From: Saprospiraceae bacterium
Lineage (GTDB): Bacteria; Bacteroidota; Bacteroidia; Chitinophagales; Saprospiraceae
Assembly (NCBI GenBank): GCA_016714985.1
Contig: JADKBS010000006.1
Location: forward strand, 62,001-126,000
Reading direction: 5' to 3'
Length of the DNA stretch: 64,000 nt
Of this stretch, positions 26,409-34,550 are shown piece after piece (the stretch's first letter is position 1; every line of letters starts with the position of its first letter). The notes under the pieces were generated by a model. It saw only the letters and a list, made by a program, of their open reading frames with translations, had not been told where the DNA came from and searched no databases. The translations under genes and the position numbers were made by a program.

Positions 26409-26912
26409 ATGCCAATTTCAGAAATACTCTTTTGGGCCTTGTCAGCTATTGCGGTGCTATGCGCCCTGATGGTGGTGGTCGTGAAAAACCCCGTCCACAG
26501 TGCGCTGTACCTGATACTGACCTTCTTCGCCATCGCAGGGCATTATTTCCTGCTGAACGCCCATTTCCTCGCTGCCGTCCACATCATCGTGTATGCCGGG
26601 GCCATCATGGTCTTGTTCCTTTACATTATTATGATGGTCAATTTGCAGGAAGCCCAAGTGGACAAAAAGCGCAACCTGTTCAAGCTGGCCTCCGTCGTTT
26701 CCGCAGGGCTAATGATGCTCGTGCTAACGGTCGCTGGCCAGCGGGCCGACCTAACAGCCGTCACCAATTCAGCCACTGAAATCGGTACCGTCGAAAGTCT
26801 CGGCACTACGCTCTTCAACGAGTTCTTGTTGCCGTTTGAAATATCCGCACTGCTCTTCCTCTCAGCGATGGTGGGGGCGGTGCTATTAAGTAAAAAAAGT
26901 CTCCAGTCTTGA
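26409..26912 (+). CDS. nuoJ: NADH-quinone oxidoreductase subunit J
   Basis: 167 residues from ATG 26409 (MPISEILFW); the open frame before it, from 26334, is repeat. Five hydrophobic helices and the conserved VVVKNPVHSALYLILTFFAIAGHYFLLNAHFLAAVHIIVYAGAIMVLFLYIIM core, which spans helix 3 with its pi-bulge. Membrane-arm subunit. Confidence 0.95.
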   Translation: MPISEILFWALSAIAVLCALMVVVVKNPVHSALYLILTFFAIAGHYFLLNAHFLAAVHIIVYAGAIMVLFLYIIMMVNLQEAQVDKKRNLFKLASVVSAGLMMLVLTVAGQRADLTAVTNSATEIGTVESLGTTLFNEFLLPFEISALLFLSAMVGAVLLSKKSLQS

Positions 26913-26978
26913 GTTTCGAGTTCCGAGTTGTGAGTAGCCTTTGGGTTAACTCGAAACTCGAAACTCGAAACTCGAAAC
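26911..26978. repeat. Inverted word repeat nuoJ-nuoK (word TCGAAAC)
   Basis: Left arm 26911-26936 (GAGTTTCGAGTTCCGAGTT) and right arm 26948-26978 (four tandem ACTCGAA units). The left arm overlaps the nuoJ stop codon. Confidence 0.88.
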
Positions 26979-26986
26979 GTTTGAAA

Positions 26987-27286
26987 ATGTCAATCAACTA
27001 CTACCTATTCCTCTCCGCCGCCCTGTTCAGCATTGGGGCGTTTGGGGTGATGTTCCGGCGGAACGCCATCATGAAGTTCATGTGCATCGAGCTGATGCTC
27101 AATGCGGTGAACCTGCTCATGGTCGCCTTTTCCACGGTTTGGGGACAGGCCCAAGCGCAGGTCTTCGTGTTCTTCATCATGGCCGTAGCGGCAGCAGAAG
27201 TAGCGGTCGGTTTGGCCATTTTGATGATGATTTTCCGAAACATCCAATCAACCGATACTTCGATTTTGAGCAAAATGAAATGGTGA
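26987..27286 (+). CDS. nuoK: NADH-quinone oxidoreductase subunit K
   Basis: 99 residues from ATG 26987 (MSINYYLFLSA); the 26 codons before are translated repeat. Three helices and the conserved glutamates in CIELMLNAVNL (about Glu35) and AAAEVAVGLA (about Glu71), part of the proton path. Confidence 0.95.
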   Translation: MSINYYLFLSAALFSIGAFGVMFRRNAIMKFMCIELMLNAVNLLMVAFSTVWGQAQAQVFVFFIMAVAAAEVAVGLAILMMIFRNIQSTDTSILSKMKW

Positions 27287-27292
27287 TTCGAT

Positions 27293-27363
27293 TTCGGATT
27301 TTGGATTACGGATTGCGGATTCAGTACGACCCCAATCCGCAATCCGTAATCCGTAATCCGCAA
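27293..27363. repeat. Inverted word repeat nuoK-nuoL (word ATCCGTA)
   Basis: Left arm 27293-27321 (CGGATTTTGGATTACGGATT) and right arm 27334-27363 (four ATCCG units). Loop of about 12 bases. Ends ten bases before the nuoL start. Confidence 0.88.
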
Positions 27364-27372
27364 TAATAAAGT

Positions 27373-29271
27373 GTGGAAGTAATAATCAAAATAGCCGCCT
27401 TCGCCCCCCTTGTCACCTTCGTGACCATCATGGCGGGGTACAAGTGGATGTCAAAAACGCTGACGGCCTGGGTGGCCTGTTCGAGCGTGTTCGTGTCGTT
27501 TGTATGCTCCGCAACCGTGTTCTACGACCAAGTCGTTAATCCGCAACAAGTGGTGGTAATGGTTTACCATTGGATTTCGAGTGGTACATTTCAGTCGGAG
27601 TTCAGCTTCCTGATTGACCGCCTATCGGCCACCTACATGCTGTTCATCACGGGTGTAGCGTTCTTAATTCACTTATTTTCAGTGGGTTATATGTGGGAGG
27701 ACGACGGTTTCCGCCGCTTTTTTTCCTACCTCAACATGTTCACCTTCCTGATGTTGGTGCTCATCATGGCCGACAGCTTGCTCATCACCTTCATTGGGTG
27801 GGAGGGCGTGGGCTTTGCCTCCTTCATGCTCATCAGCTTCTGGCACCAGGACATGAAGAACAACGACGCTGCCAAAAAAGCCTTCGTGATGAACCGCATC
27901 GGCGACTTTGGCTACCTGATGGCGATGTGCCTGCTGTTCTACCACCTCGGCAGCCTTTCTTACAGCCAGCTTTTTTATGGTGAAAAATTGACGGCCCTGC
28001 AAGCCTTGCCTGTGGGCGTCCTCAGCCTGATAGCCGGCTGCCTCTTCCTCGGCTCGGTCGGCAAGAGCGCCCAGATTCCGCTCTTCACTTGGCTGCCCGA
28101 TGCGATGGCTGCCCCGACGCCCGTTTCTGCACTCATCCACGCTGCAACGATGGTGACAGCGGGTGTTTACCTCGTTGCCCGCACGAGTGCTTTGTTTGAA
28201 ATGACGCCCGATATTTCGATGCTCGTTACCATCATTGGCACCTCAACGGCGATTCTCGGCGCTGCCATCGGCCTTTTGCAAACAGACATCAAAAAAGTAT
28301 TAGCCTACTCAACGGTCAGCCAACTCGGCTTGATGTTCATGGCACTCGGTTTGGGCGCTTACACAGCGGCCATTTTCCACGTTGTAACGCATGCTTTTTT
28401 CAAGGCGCTTTTGTTCCTTGGCTCCGGTAGCGTCATCCACGCCATGAGCGGCGAGCAGGACATCCGACGGATGGGTGGGCTTCGCAAACATTTGCCCATC
28501 ACCTACAAGACCTTTTTGATAGGGACGCTGGCCATATCGGGCATCCCGCCGCTCGCAGGTTTTTTCAGCAAAGACCAAATCCTCGCTTCGGCGATGGAGA
28601 CTGCCCCGGTTTTCTTCGTGCTCGGCCTCGGCGTTTCGTTGATGACCGCTTTCTACATGTTCCGGTTGTTGTTCCTCACCTTCTTCGGGGAGTTCCGGGG
28701 CACGGAGGAGCAGAAGCACCACCTGCACGAATCGCCCGCCACGATGACCATACCGCTCATCATTTTGGCCATCATGTCCATCGTCGGTGGCTGGATTGGC
28801 ATCCCGCACGGGGTTGCCCATGCGGTGGGCATCCACAAGAGCTTCGATACCTTTATGGAACCCGTGCTGGGCAAGTTCGAGATGCACGCCAGCCTCGGCA
28901 TGGAGTTGTTGATAATGGGCATCACGACCTTGCTTATCCTCGGTTCCATTTATTATGCCTACGTCCTATTTGTGAAAAACCGGGTGCGCCCCGTTAAGGA
29001 TACCGAAGAACTGACTGGCCTTTCCAGCGCCATTGCTGGCAAATTTTACATTGATGAAATCTATCGCAAATATATCGTACAAGCCAACGACAAGTTCGCA
29101 GGCCTGCTCGAAAACACTATCGAACGGCTAGTGGACGGAACTGTAAATGCCGCAGGTACGGTCGTTTCATCGGTCAGTGGTCAGCTTCGCAAAGTGCAGA
29201 CCGGGCAACTGGAGCACTACGTGGTCGGTTTTGTACTGGCGGTGATTGTGATGATTGCGCTTTTGATTTGA
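27373..29271 (+). CDS. nuoL: NADH-quinone oxidoreductase subunit L
   Basis: 632 residues, antiporter-like subunit with about 16 helices. GTG start at 27373. Contains ITFIGWEGVGFASFMLISFWH, FTWLPDAMAAPTPVSALIHAATMVTAGVYL and SSTVSQLG-like AYSTVSQLGLMFMALG; the C-terminal part carries the long lateral helix and final anchor. Proton pumping. Confidence 0.96.
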   Translation: MEVIIKIAAFAPLVTFVTIMAGYKWMSKTLTAWVACSSVFVSFVCSATVFYDQVVNPQQVVVMVYHWISSGTFQSEFSFLIDRLSATYMLFITGVAFLIHLFSVGYMWEDDGFRRFFSYLNMFTFLMLVLIMADSLLITFIGWEGVGFASFMLISFWHQDMKNNDAAKKAFVMNRIGDFGYLMAMCLLFYHLGSLSYSQLFYGEKLTALQALPVGVLSLIAGCLFLGSVGKSAQIPLFTWLPDAMAAPTPVSALIHAATMVTAGVYLVARTSALFEMTPDISMLVTIIGTSTAILGAAIGLLQTDIKKVLAYSTVSQLGLMFMALGLGAYTAAIFHVVTHAFFKALLFLGSGSVIHAMSGEQDIRRMGGLRKHLPITYKTFLIGTLAISGIPPLAGFFSKDQILASAMETAPVFFVLGLGVSLMTAFYMFRLLFLTFFGEFRGTEEQKHHLHESPATMTIPLIILAIMSIVGGWIGIPHGVAHAVGIHKSFDTFMEPVLGKFEMHASLGMELLIMGITTLLILGSIYYAYVLFVKNRVRPVKDTEELTGLSSAIAGKFYIDEIYRKYIVQANDKFAGLLENTIERLVDGTVNAAGTVVSSVSGQLRKVQTGQLEHYVVGFVLAVIVMIALLI

Positions 29272-29359
29272 GGGGTTGATAAGGGTTGATAAAAGTTGAT
29301 AAGGGTTGATTTTGCCCTGAATATCAACTCTTATCAACCCTTATCAACCCTTATCAACC
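29272..29359. repeat. Inverted word repeat nuoL-nuoM (word GGTTGATAA)
   Basis: Left arm 29272-29310 and right arm 29321-29359, 39 bases each, four words per arm, nearly perfect complement with a 10-base loop. It starts at the base after the nuoL stop. Confidence 0.92.
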
Positions 29360-29367
29360 AAGAATAA

Positions 29368-30816
29368 ATGCTTCTTTTACCCATACTTCTCATACCACTC
29401 ATCACGGCCATCCTTGCCTATTTTTCGGGTAAGAATGCCAAGTACATGGCGCTTGGCGGCTCCTTGCTGAACCTGGCCTACGTGCTGTTCATGCTCTATA
29501 CTTACAACACAACAGGGCAGGAGACCTTCACGTTTTCGATGCCGTGGTTACCGCATTTGGGCGTCAGTTTCAGTTTGATGATGGACGGTATCAGCCTCAT
29601 GCTCACCATCTTGTCGTCCATCGTGATGCCAATGGTGATTTATGCTTCCTGGAACCGTGACTACGAAGACCGCCACGTACTTTATGCCCTGATGATGCTC
29701 ATGGATGCAGCAATGGCGGGCAGTTTCATCGCCGCCGATGGCTTTTTGTTCTACCTTTTTTGGGAAATTGCGCTCATTCCCATTTACTTCATCTGCCTGA
29801 AATGGGGTGGGGAAGGCCGCCAGCGCATTACCCTGAAGTTCTTCCTCTACACGATGATGGGCAGCTTCTTCATGCTCTTTGCCTTCATCTATTTGTACCA
29901 GCACACGCCCGATAAAACCTTTGCGCTGCAATCGTTGTACGAGGCGGGCCGCAGTCTCCCAGTGATGGAGCAGGGGCTGGTCATGGCGGGCATCTTCTTG
30001 GCTTTCGCCATCAAAATGCCCATCTTCCCGTTCCATACTTGGCAGCCGGAGACCTACTACATCGCCCCGACGCCGGGCGCCATGTTGCTCTCTGGCATCA
30101 TGCTGAAAATGGCGACCTACGGCATCATCCGCTGGCTGATACCCGTGGTGCCGTTGGGCTTGAAGGAGTACGGCATCTGGCTCATTGGGCTTTCGGTGGT
30201 GAGCATACTTTACGCCTCTTTCATTTCCATTGTACAAAAAGACTACAAGCGTCTCATCGCCTTCGCCTCCATTGCCCACGTCGGCTTGATTTCTGCGGGC
30301 CTGCTTTCGGCAAATATGCGGGGCATACAGGGCGGTCTCGTGGAAATGCTCAGCCACGGTATCAATTCCGTCGGGCTTTTCTTCGTCTATGACATCATCG
30401 TGAGCCGCACAGGCACTGCCGAAATGGACAAGCTGGGCGGCATCCGGTCCATTGACCCAAGGCTCGGTTTCATGTTCCTCATCATTGTATTGGGCGTGGT
30501 GGCACTGCCGTTCACCAATGGCTTTGTGGGCGAGTTCCTGCTAATTCTGGGCTTGTTCGAGTACAACCAAGTACTGGGCGCTTTTGCTGCCCTCAGCATC
30601 ATACTTGGTGTGGTTTATATGTTCCGCTCCTTCCAGAAGATGATGCTCGGCGAGGTGAAGGACGAGGCATTGAACTATAAAAAGCAAACCAACCAAGAAA
30701 CCATGCTACTGCTGCTGGTCTGTGTGCTCATCATTGGTTTTGGGGTCTATCCCAAGCCGATTTTGGCCATTTCGGAGAAGTCGGTGATGGAGTTGTTGGA
30801 GGGTATTGCGCAGTGA
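29368..30816 (+). CDS. nuoM: NADH-quinone oxidoreductase subunit M
   Basis: 482 residues with about 14 helices. Motifs FYLFWEIALIPIYFICLKWGG near 130, AFAIKMPIFPFHTWQPETYYIAPTPGAMLLSGIMLKM near 210-245 and AFASIAHVGLISAG near 305. Antiporter-like pump subunit. Confidence 0.96.
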   Translation: MLLLPILLIPLITAILAYFSGKNAKYMALGGSLLNLAYVLFMLYTYNTTGQETFTFSMPWLPHLGVSFSLMMDGISLMLTILSSIVMPMVIYASWNRDYEDRHVLYALMMLMDAAMAGSFIAADGFLFYLFWEIALIPIYFICLKWGGEGRQRITLKFFLYTMMGSFFMLFAFIYLYQHTPDKTFALQSLYEAGRSLPVMEQGLVMAGIFLAFAIKMPIFPFHTWQPETYYIAPTPGAMLLSGIMLKMATYGIIRWLIPVVPLGLKEYGIWLIGLSVVSILYASFISIVQKDYKRLIAFASIAHVGLISAGLLSANMRGIQGGLVEMLSHGINSVGLFFVYDIIVSRTGTAEMDKLGGIRSIDPRLGFMFLIIVLGVVALPFTNGFVGEFLLILGLFEYNQVLGAFAALSIILGVVYMFRSFQKMMLGEVKDEALNYKKQTNQETMLLLLVCVLIIGFGVYPKPILAISEKSVMELLEGIAQ

Positions 30817-30903
30817 AAGGATTGAAGGATTGGAGGATTGAAGGATTGAATGTCGCCACGACGCCCTCCTTCAATCCTTCAATCCTTCAATCCTCCAATC
30901 CTT
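30817..30903. repeat. Inverted word repeat nuoM-nuoN (word GGATTGAA)
   Basis: Left arm 30817-30850 and right arm 30870-30903, 34 bases each, four words per arm. The few mismatches arise because one GGATTGGA variant sits in a different word position in each arm. Starts after the nuoM stop and ends 5 bases before nuoN. Confidence 0.92.
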
Positions 30904-30908
30904 AAAAA

Positions 30909-32258
30909 ATGACCGAACTAATCATACTTTCCTTAACAGGCGTCGCCGCCCTCGTTTCCGAATTCTTGAACCTTCGGAAAATGCTGCTGCCGATGGCCAT
31001 CTTGTCGTTGCTGGCTGTGCTGGGCCTTAGTTTCCTTCACATCGGCAGCGAGGAACTGATTTACAATATGGCCAGCATGGACCGTTTTTCAAGGCCCTTT
31101 CTTTCGGTGCTTTGTGTGCTGGGCGTATTGTGGTTTTGGGGCTTCCGCCGCTTTTTCGAGGAGGAAAAAACGACCTCCGACTACTTCGCACTCACGCTGT
31201 TCAGCTTTGCTGGAGCGGCTTGCATGGTGAGCTATACCAATTTGACCATGCTGTTTTTGGGCGTTGAAATCCTATCCATTCCAGTTTATGTGTTGGCGGG
31301 CAGCCGAAAAACGGACGTGAAGGGCAACGAGGCCTCGTTCAAATACCTGCTGTTGGGGGCGTTTTCGTCTTGCTTTTTGTTGTTTGGCATCGCCTTGCTT
31401 TATGGAGCGACGGGCACTTTCGACTTGGCGGAGCTTCAATCCAAAATCACGAGCTTAACGCCTGATAATCAACTCCTTCTGCAAGTGGGCTTTGTAATGA
31501 CGGTCGCCGCATTTGCCTTCAAAGTGGCCGCTGCGCCCTTCCATTTTTGGGCACCCGATGTTTACGAAGGTTCGCCCGTGCCTGTGACCGCTTACATGGT
31601 AACGGTGGTAAAAGTGGCCGCATTTGCCGCTTTGCTGAAGTTCTTCCAAGTCTTTGAGGGCACTATCCCGCAGACGGTAGCATGGGCTATTTACGGCCTC
31701 TGCTTCCTCACGCTGATGGTCGCCAATTTCGTGGCTGCTTCGCAACGCAACGTCAAGCGCCTGATGGCCTATTCGAGCATTTCGCACACGGGTTTCATGC
31801 TCACGGGCATTTTCAGCCAGGGCGAGGGTGCTGAGAATTTGCTGGTTTATTACTCCCTCGTTTATGGCATCGCAAGCCTCACCGCCTTCCGGGTGCTGTG
31901 GTACCTCCGCAACGAAGCCGCTGATATTCAGGATTTTAAAGGCTTGATTCATACCAATCAATTGGCGGCAGTGGCGGTGATTTTGGCCATGCTTTCCATG
32001 GCGGGCATCCCGCCGTTGGCGGGTTTCATCGCAAAATACCGGGTGTTGGCGGCTGCATTGGCTGCTGGTCAGGGCTGGTTGGTGGTAGTGGGCATCTTGG
32101 CTTCTTTGCTGGCCATTTACTATTATTTCAAGCTCATTATCGTGATGTTCGAGCCATCGGAAGCAGCACCTACAAGGCCGTTGAAGATGGCGGATAGGGT
32201 GTTCCTTTGGGTTTGTGCGGCGCTGTTGCTGGGATTGACGGTGGTGCCGTTGGTGTGA
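30909..32258 (+). CDS. nuoN: NADH-quinone oxidoreductase subunit N
   Basis: 449 residues with about 13-14 helices. FLGVEILSIPVYVLAGSRKTDVKGNEASFKYLLLGAFSS near 115-150, AFKVAAAPFHFWAPDVYEGSPVPVTAYM near 200-228 and AYSSISHTGFMLTG near 290. Last gene of the nuo operon. It converges with a minus-strand gene 15 bases downstream; no terminator hairpin is evident. Confidence 0.96.
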   Translation: MTELIILSLTGVAALVSEFLNLRKMLLPMAILSLLAVLGLSFLHIGSEELIYNMASMDRFSRPFLSVLCVLGVLWFWGFRRFFEEEKTTSDYFALTLFSFAGAACMVSYTNLTMLFLGVEILSIPVYVLAGSRKTDVKGNEASFKYLLLGAFSSCFLLFGIALLYGATGTFDLAELQSKITSLTPDNQLLLQVGFVMTVAAFAFKVAAAPFHFWAPDVYEGSPVPVTAYMVTVVKVAAFAALLKFFQVFEGTIPQTVAWAIYGLCFLTLMVANFVAASQRNVKRLMAYSSISHTGFMLTGIFSQGEGAENLLVYYSLVYGIASLTAFRVLWYLRNEAADIQDFKGLIHTNQLAAVAVILAMLSMAGIPPLAGFIAKYRVLAAALAAGQGWLVVVGILASLLAIYYYFKLIIVMFEPSEAAPTRPLKMADRVFLWVCAALLLGLTVVPLV

Positions 32259-32273
32259 TTTGAGTTTTCGTGT

Positions 32274-32762
32274 TTAGTATAGGAATAGCTCTAAATCGAA
32301 AGAGCCTTTGATTACTATCGTATCAGCATGAACGTCTTCTGCTGTGCAGTAATAATTGCCTTTTAGGCGTTCGCCTTGTTTCAGCTTATAAGGCATTAAT
32401 TCTAGTCGTTGACGTTTGATTCGAAATTTTTTCGCAGGAGGCATACAACTCATTTCCATGAGGTTAGCAGTAAATTGAGAATCTTTAATGTCAATGGTTA
32501 ACCTTATAAGACTTGCGCTTATATTTATATTGATGCCTGAATCAATTTTAACATGGGCAAATTGATGGTTGTAAGTGTTAAAATGGTGTGTGTCTATTTC
32601 GCTAATAAATCCCTGCAAGTAGAGTTTAGAACTATCTAATCCTTCTTCACTTGAAATGAAGTGAATTTTCTGAATCTTCTTGGGCATGCTTTCATTTAAA
32701 AGAACCCAAGCTGGCAAGGCGATTATTAATAGCCCAAAATGAAGGTAGGTATTGAATTTCAT
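32274..32762 (-). CDS. Hypothetical protein with N-terminal membrane anchor
   Basis: 162 residues from ATG 32762 (MKFNTYLHFGLLIIALPAWV), with one hydrophobic N-terminal segment that could be a signal anchor. The rest is predicted beta-rich and polar. No family recognised. A+T-richer than its neighbours. Convergent with nuoN. Confidence 0.6.
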   Translation of the reverse strand: MKFNTYLHFGLLIIALPAWVLLNESMPKKIQKIHFISSEEGLDSSKLYLQGFISEIDTHHFNTYNHQFAHVKIDSGININISASLIRLTIDIKDSQFTANLMEMSCMPPAKKFRIKRQRLELMPYKLKQGERLKGNYYCTAEDVHADTIVIKGSFDLELFLY

Positions 32763-32852
32763 AACAATATTAAATTTCGTGTAAATTGAAGATGCCTCGA
32801 AAATCAAATTTGGTGCTTCGATTGGAACAAGTTGATAGTTTTGCCTAAAAAT

Positions 32853-33701
32853 ATGAAAGACTTAATTTCCCTCATCCCCTCCCTCCTCGAAATCACCCGC
32901 CAAGCCGCCACCGTCATCCTCGAAATCTTTAACAGCAATGCCGATTTTGGTGTGGAGGCCAAGTCCGACGACTCCCCGCTGACCCGTGCCGATCGTGCGG
33001 CGAACGAGGTCATTTGTCGGGGTTTGGAGGCATTGCCTGTGAAATACCCCATCATTTCCGAAGAAAACAAACTGCTGCCCTACGCCGAGCGGCGCAGCTG
33101 GACCCGCTGCTGGCTGGTTGACCCGCTGGATGGCACGAAGGAGTTCATCAAAAAGAACGGCGACTTCACGGTGAACATCGCCTTGGTGGAAAACGGCGAA
33201 GTGGTGGCTGGCGTCGTGGGCATTCCCGATTTGGACGAACTTTACTGGGCCGTGAAAGGGAAAGGCGCTTTTTGCATAAAAAACCAGGCAGAGCAACCTA
33301 TTGAAGCGGCAAGTTTTTCAATGAAAGACAAAGGTTTGAACATCGTCTGCTCCCGCTCGCACCTCACGCCGGAGACGGAGGCGTTCATTGCGAAGTACAA
33401 TTCGCCAAACCTGGTTTCTCGTGGAAGTGCCTTGAAGTTTTTATTGCTGGCAAAAGGCGAGGCGCACGTCTATCCCCGTATCGCCCCGACGATGGAATGG
33501 GACACGGCCGCTGCGCAGATCATCCTCGAAGAGGCAGGTGGAAAAGTGGTGGTCTATGAAACGGGCGAGCCGATGCGGTACAACCGGGAGGATTTGTTGA
33601 ACCCGTCCTTTGTTGGCTACGGTGAATTGGGGAGGACAGGTTTAGGTGGAGGTATGCTTGGCCCCAACATACCTCCATACCTCATACCTACATACCTTTA
33701 A
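32853..33701 (+). CDS. cysQ: 3'(2'),5'-bisphosphate nucleotidase CysQ, C-terminus extended by a repeat
   Basis: Hydrolyses 3'-phosphoadenosine 5'-phosphate in sulfur assimilation. Metal ligands: Glu70 region (PIISEEN), DPLDGTKEF at 90-98, and WDTAAAQIILEEAGG near 226. ATG start at 32853. After NPSFVGYG the last ~22 residues (GGMLGPNIPPYLIPTYL) are translated word repeat, so the native end was probably replaced when the repeat arose. The 3' end overlaps the convergent enoyl-CoA hydratase gene by 14 bases. Confidence 0.92.
   Translation: MKDLISLIPSLLEITRQAATVILEIFNSNADFGVEAKSDDSPLTRADRAANEVICRGLEALPVKYPIISEENKLLPYAERRSWTRCWLVDPLDGTKEFIKKNGDFTVNIALVENGEVVAGVVGIPDLDELYWAVKGKGAFCIKNQAEQPIEAASFSMKDKGLNIVCSRSHLTPETEAFIAKYNSPNLVSRGSALKFLLLAKGEAHVYPRIAPTMEWDTAAAQIILEEAGGKVVVYETGEPMRYNREDLLNPSFVGYGELGRTGLGGGMLGPNIPPYLIPTYL
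33638..33697. repeat. Inverted word repeat (word GGTATGGA) between cysQ and the hydratase
   Basis: Left arm 33638-33656 (AGGTTTAGGTGGAGGTATG), right arm 33668-33697 (CATACCTCCATACCTCATAC then CTACATACCT). It lies inside both converging reading frames. The same word is found at 52369-52429. Confidence 0.8.
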
Positions 33702-34467
33702 AATTCGCCTTCCTTTTCTCCAAAAACGCCGAAGCCCCCTCCTTGAAATCCTCCGTACCTGCCGTATCACCGAAAGCGTTTGATTCAAAATCAAAGCCTG
33801 CTTGGCCGCCAACCTCAAAGAAGGCGTTCACCGCTGCAATGGTTTTTTGCACCGCAACTGGCCCTTTCGTGGCGATTTTTTCGATGATTTCCTTGGCTTT
33901 GGCCACTTCTTCACCGACTGGAACGACATGGTTCACGAGGCCAAGCCGCAAGGCTTCCTCCGCTCCAATCATATCGGCAGTAAGGAGCAGTTCCATCGCC
34001 TTGGTTTTACCAATCAACTGGATGAGCCGCTGTGAACCGCCATAACCGGGCAAGATGCCAAGGTTTACCTCTGGCTGCCCGAACTTGGCCTTCTCGCCTG
34101 CAATGCGCAGGTGGCAGGCCATCGCCAGTTCACAGCCGCCGCCAAGGGCAAAGCCGTTCACTGCTGCAATGACGGGCCTGTGGAACCGCTCGATGAGCAG
34201 AAAAATGTCCTGCCCACGCTTCGACAGTTGCGCAGCAGCAGCTACGTCCAATTGCAAGAACTCGGAAATGTCCGCCCCTGCAACGAACGATTTCTCGCCA
34301 GCGCCAGTGATGACGACGCCCTTGATGTCGGTGCGATGAGCCAAGTGCTCGCCAAAGCAATGCTTTAAGTCGGTGAAGGTGCCAGTGTTCAGCGCATTCA
34401 GCGCCTGTGGGCGGTTGATGGTTACTATGACGATGCCGTTTTCTTCGGCAATGAGTAGGTTTTCCAT
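33688..34467 (-). CDS. Enoyl-CoA hydratase/isomerase family protein
   Basis: 259 residues from ATG 34467 (MENLLIAEENG). Crotonase fold: oxyanion-hole segments KSFVAGADISEF near 60 and FALGGGCELAMACHLRIA near 106-123, catalytic glutamates in GCELA (about 112) and QPEVNLGILPGYGGSQR (about 132). The family hydrates 2-enoyl-CoA in fatty-acid degradation. The frame reads back to 34536 through another word repeat, which is not a real N-terminus. The final KGM is from the repeat at 33638. Confidence 0.92.
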   Translation of the reverse strand: MENLLIAEENGIVIVTINRPQALNALNTGTFTDLKHCFGEHLAHRTDIKGVVITGAGEKSFVAGADISEFLQLDVAAAAQLSKRGQDIFLLIERFHRPVIAAVNGFALGGGCELAMACHLRIAGEKAKFGQPEVNLGILPGYGGSQRLIQLIGKTKAMELLLTADMIGAEEALRLGLVNHVVPVGEEVAKAKEIIEKIATKGPVAVQKTIAAVNAFFEVGGQAGFDFESNAFGDTAGTEDFKEGASAFLEKRKANFKGM

Positions 34468-34472
34468 GTTTG

Positions 34473-34550
34473 TGAAATGATGAATGATAAATGATGAATG
34501 ATGAATTTTGCCTTGCACCCATTCATCATTCATCATTTATCATTCATCCT
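34473..34550. repeat. Inverted word repeat (word ATGATGA) between porQ and hydratase
   Basis: Left arm 34473-34505 and right arm 34520-34550 with degenerate ATGATGA / ATGATAA words. The right end touches the porQ stop. The same word occurs at 38370, 52677 and 53138. Confidence 0.88.

Noticed and set aside
29272..29359. CRISPR-like tandem repeats in nuo spacers
   Set aside because: Words are 6-10 bases with no unique spacers, and the second half is inverted rather than direct; no cas genes nearby.
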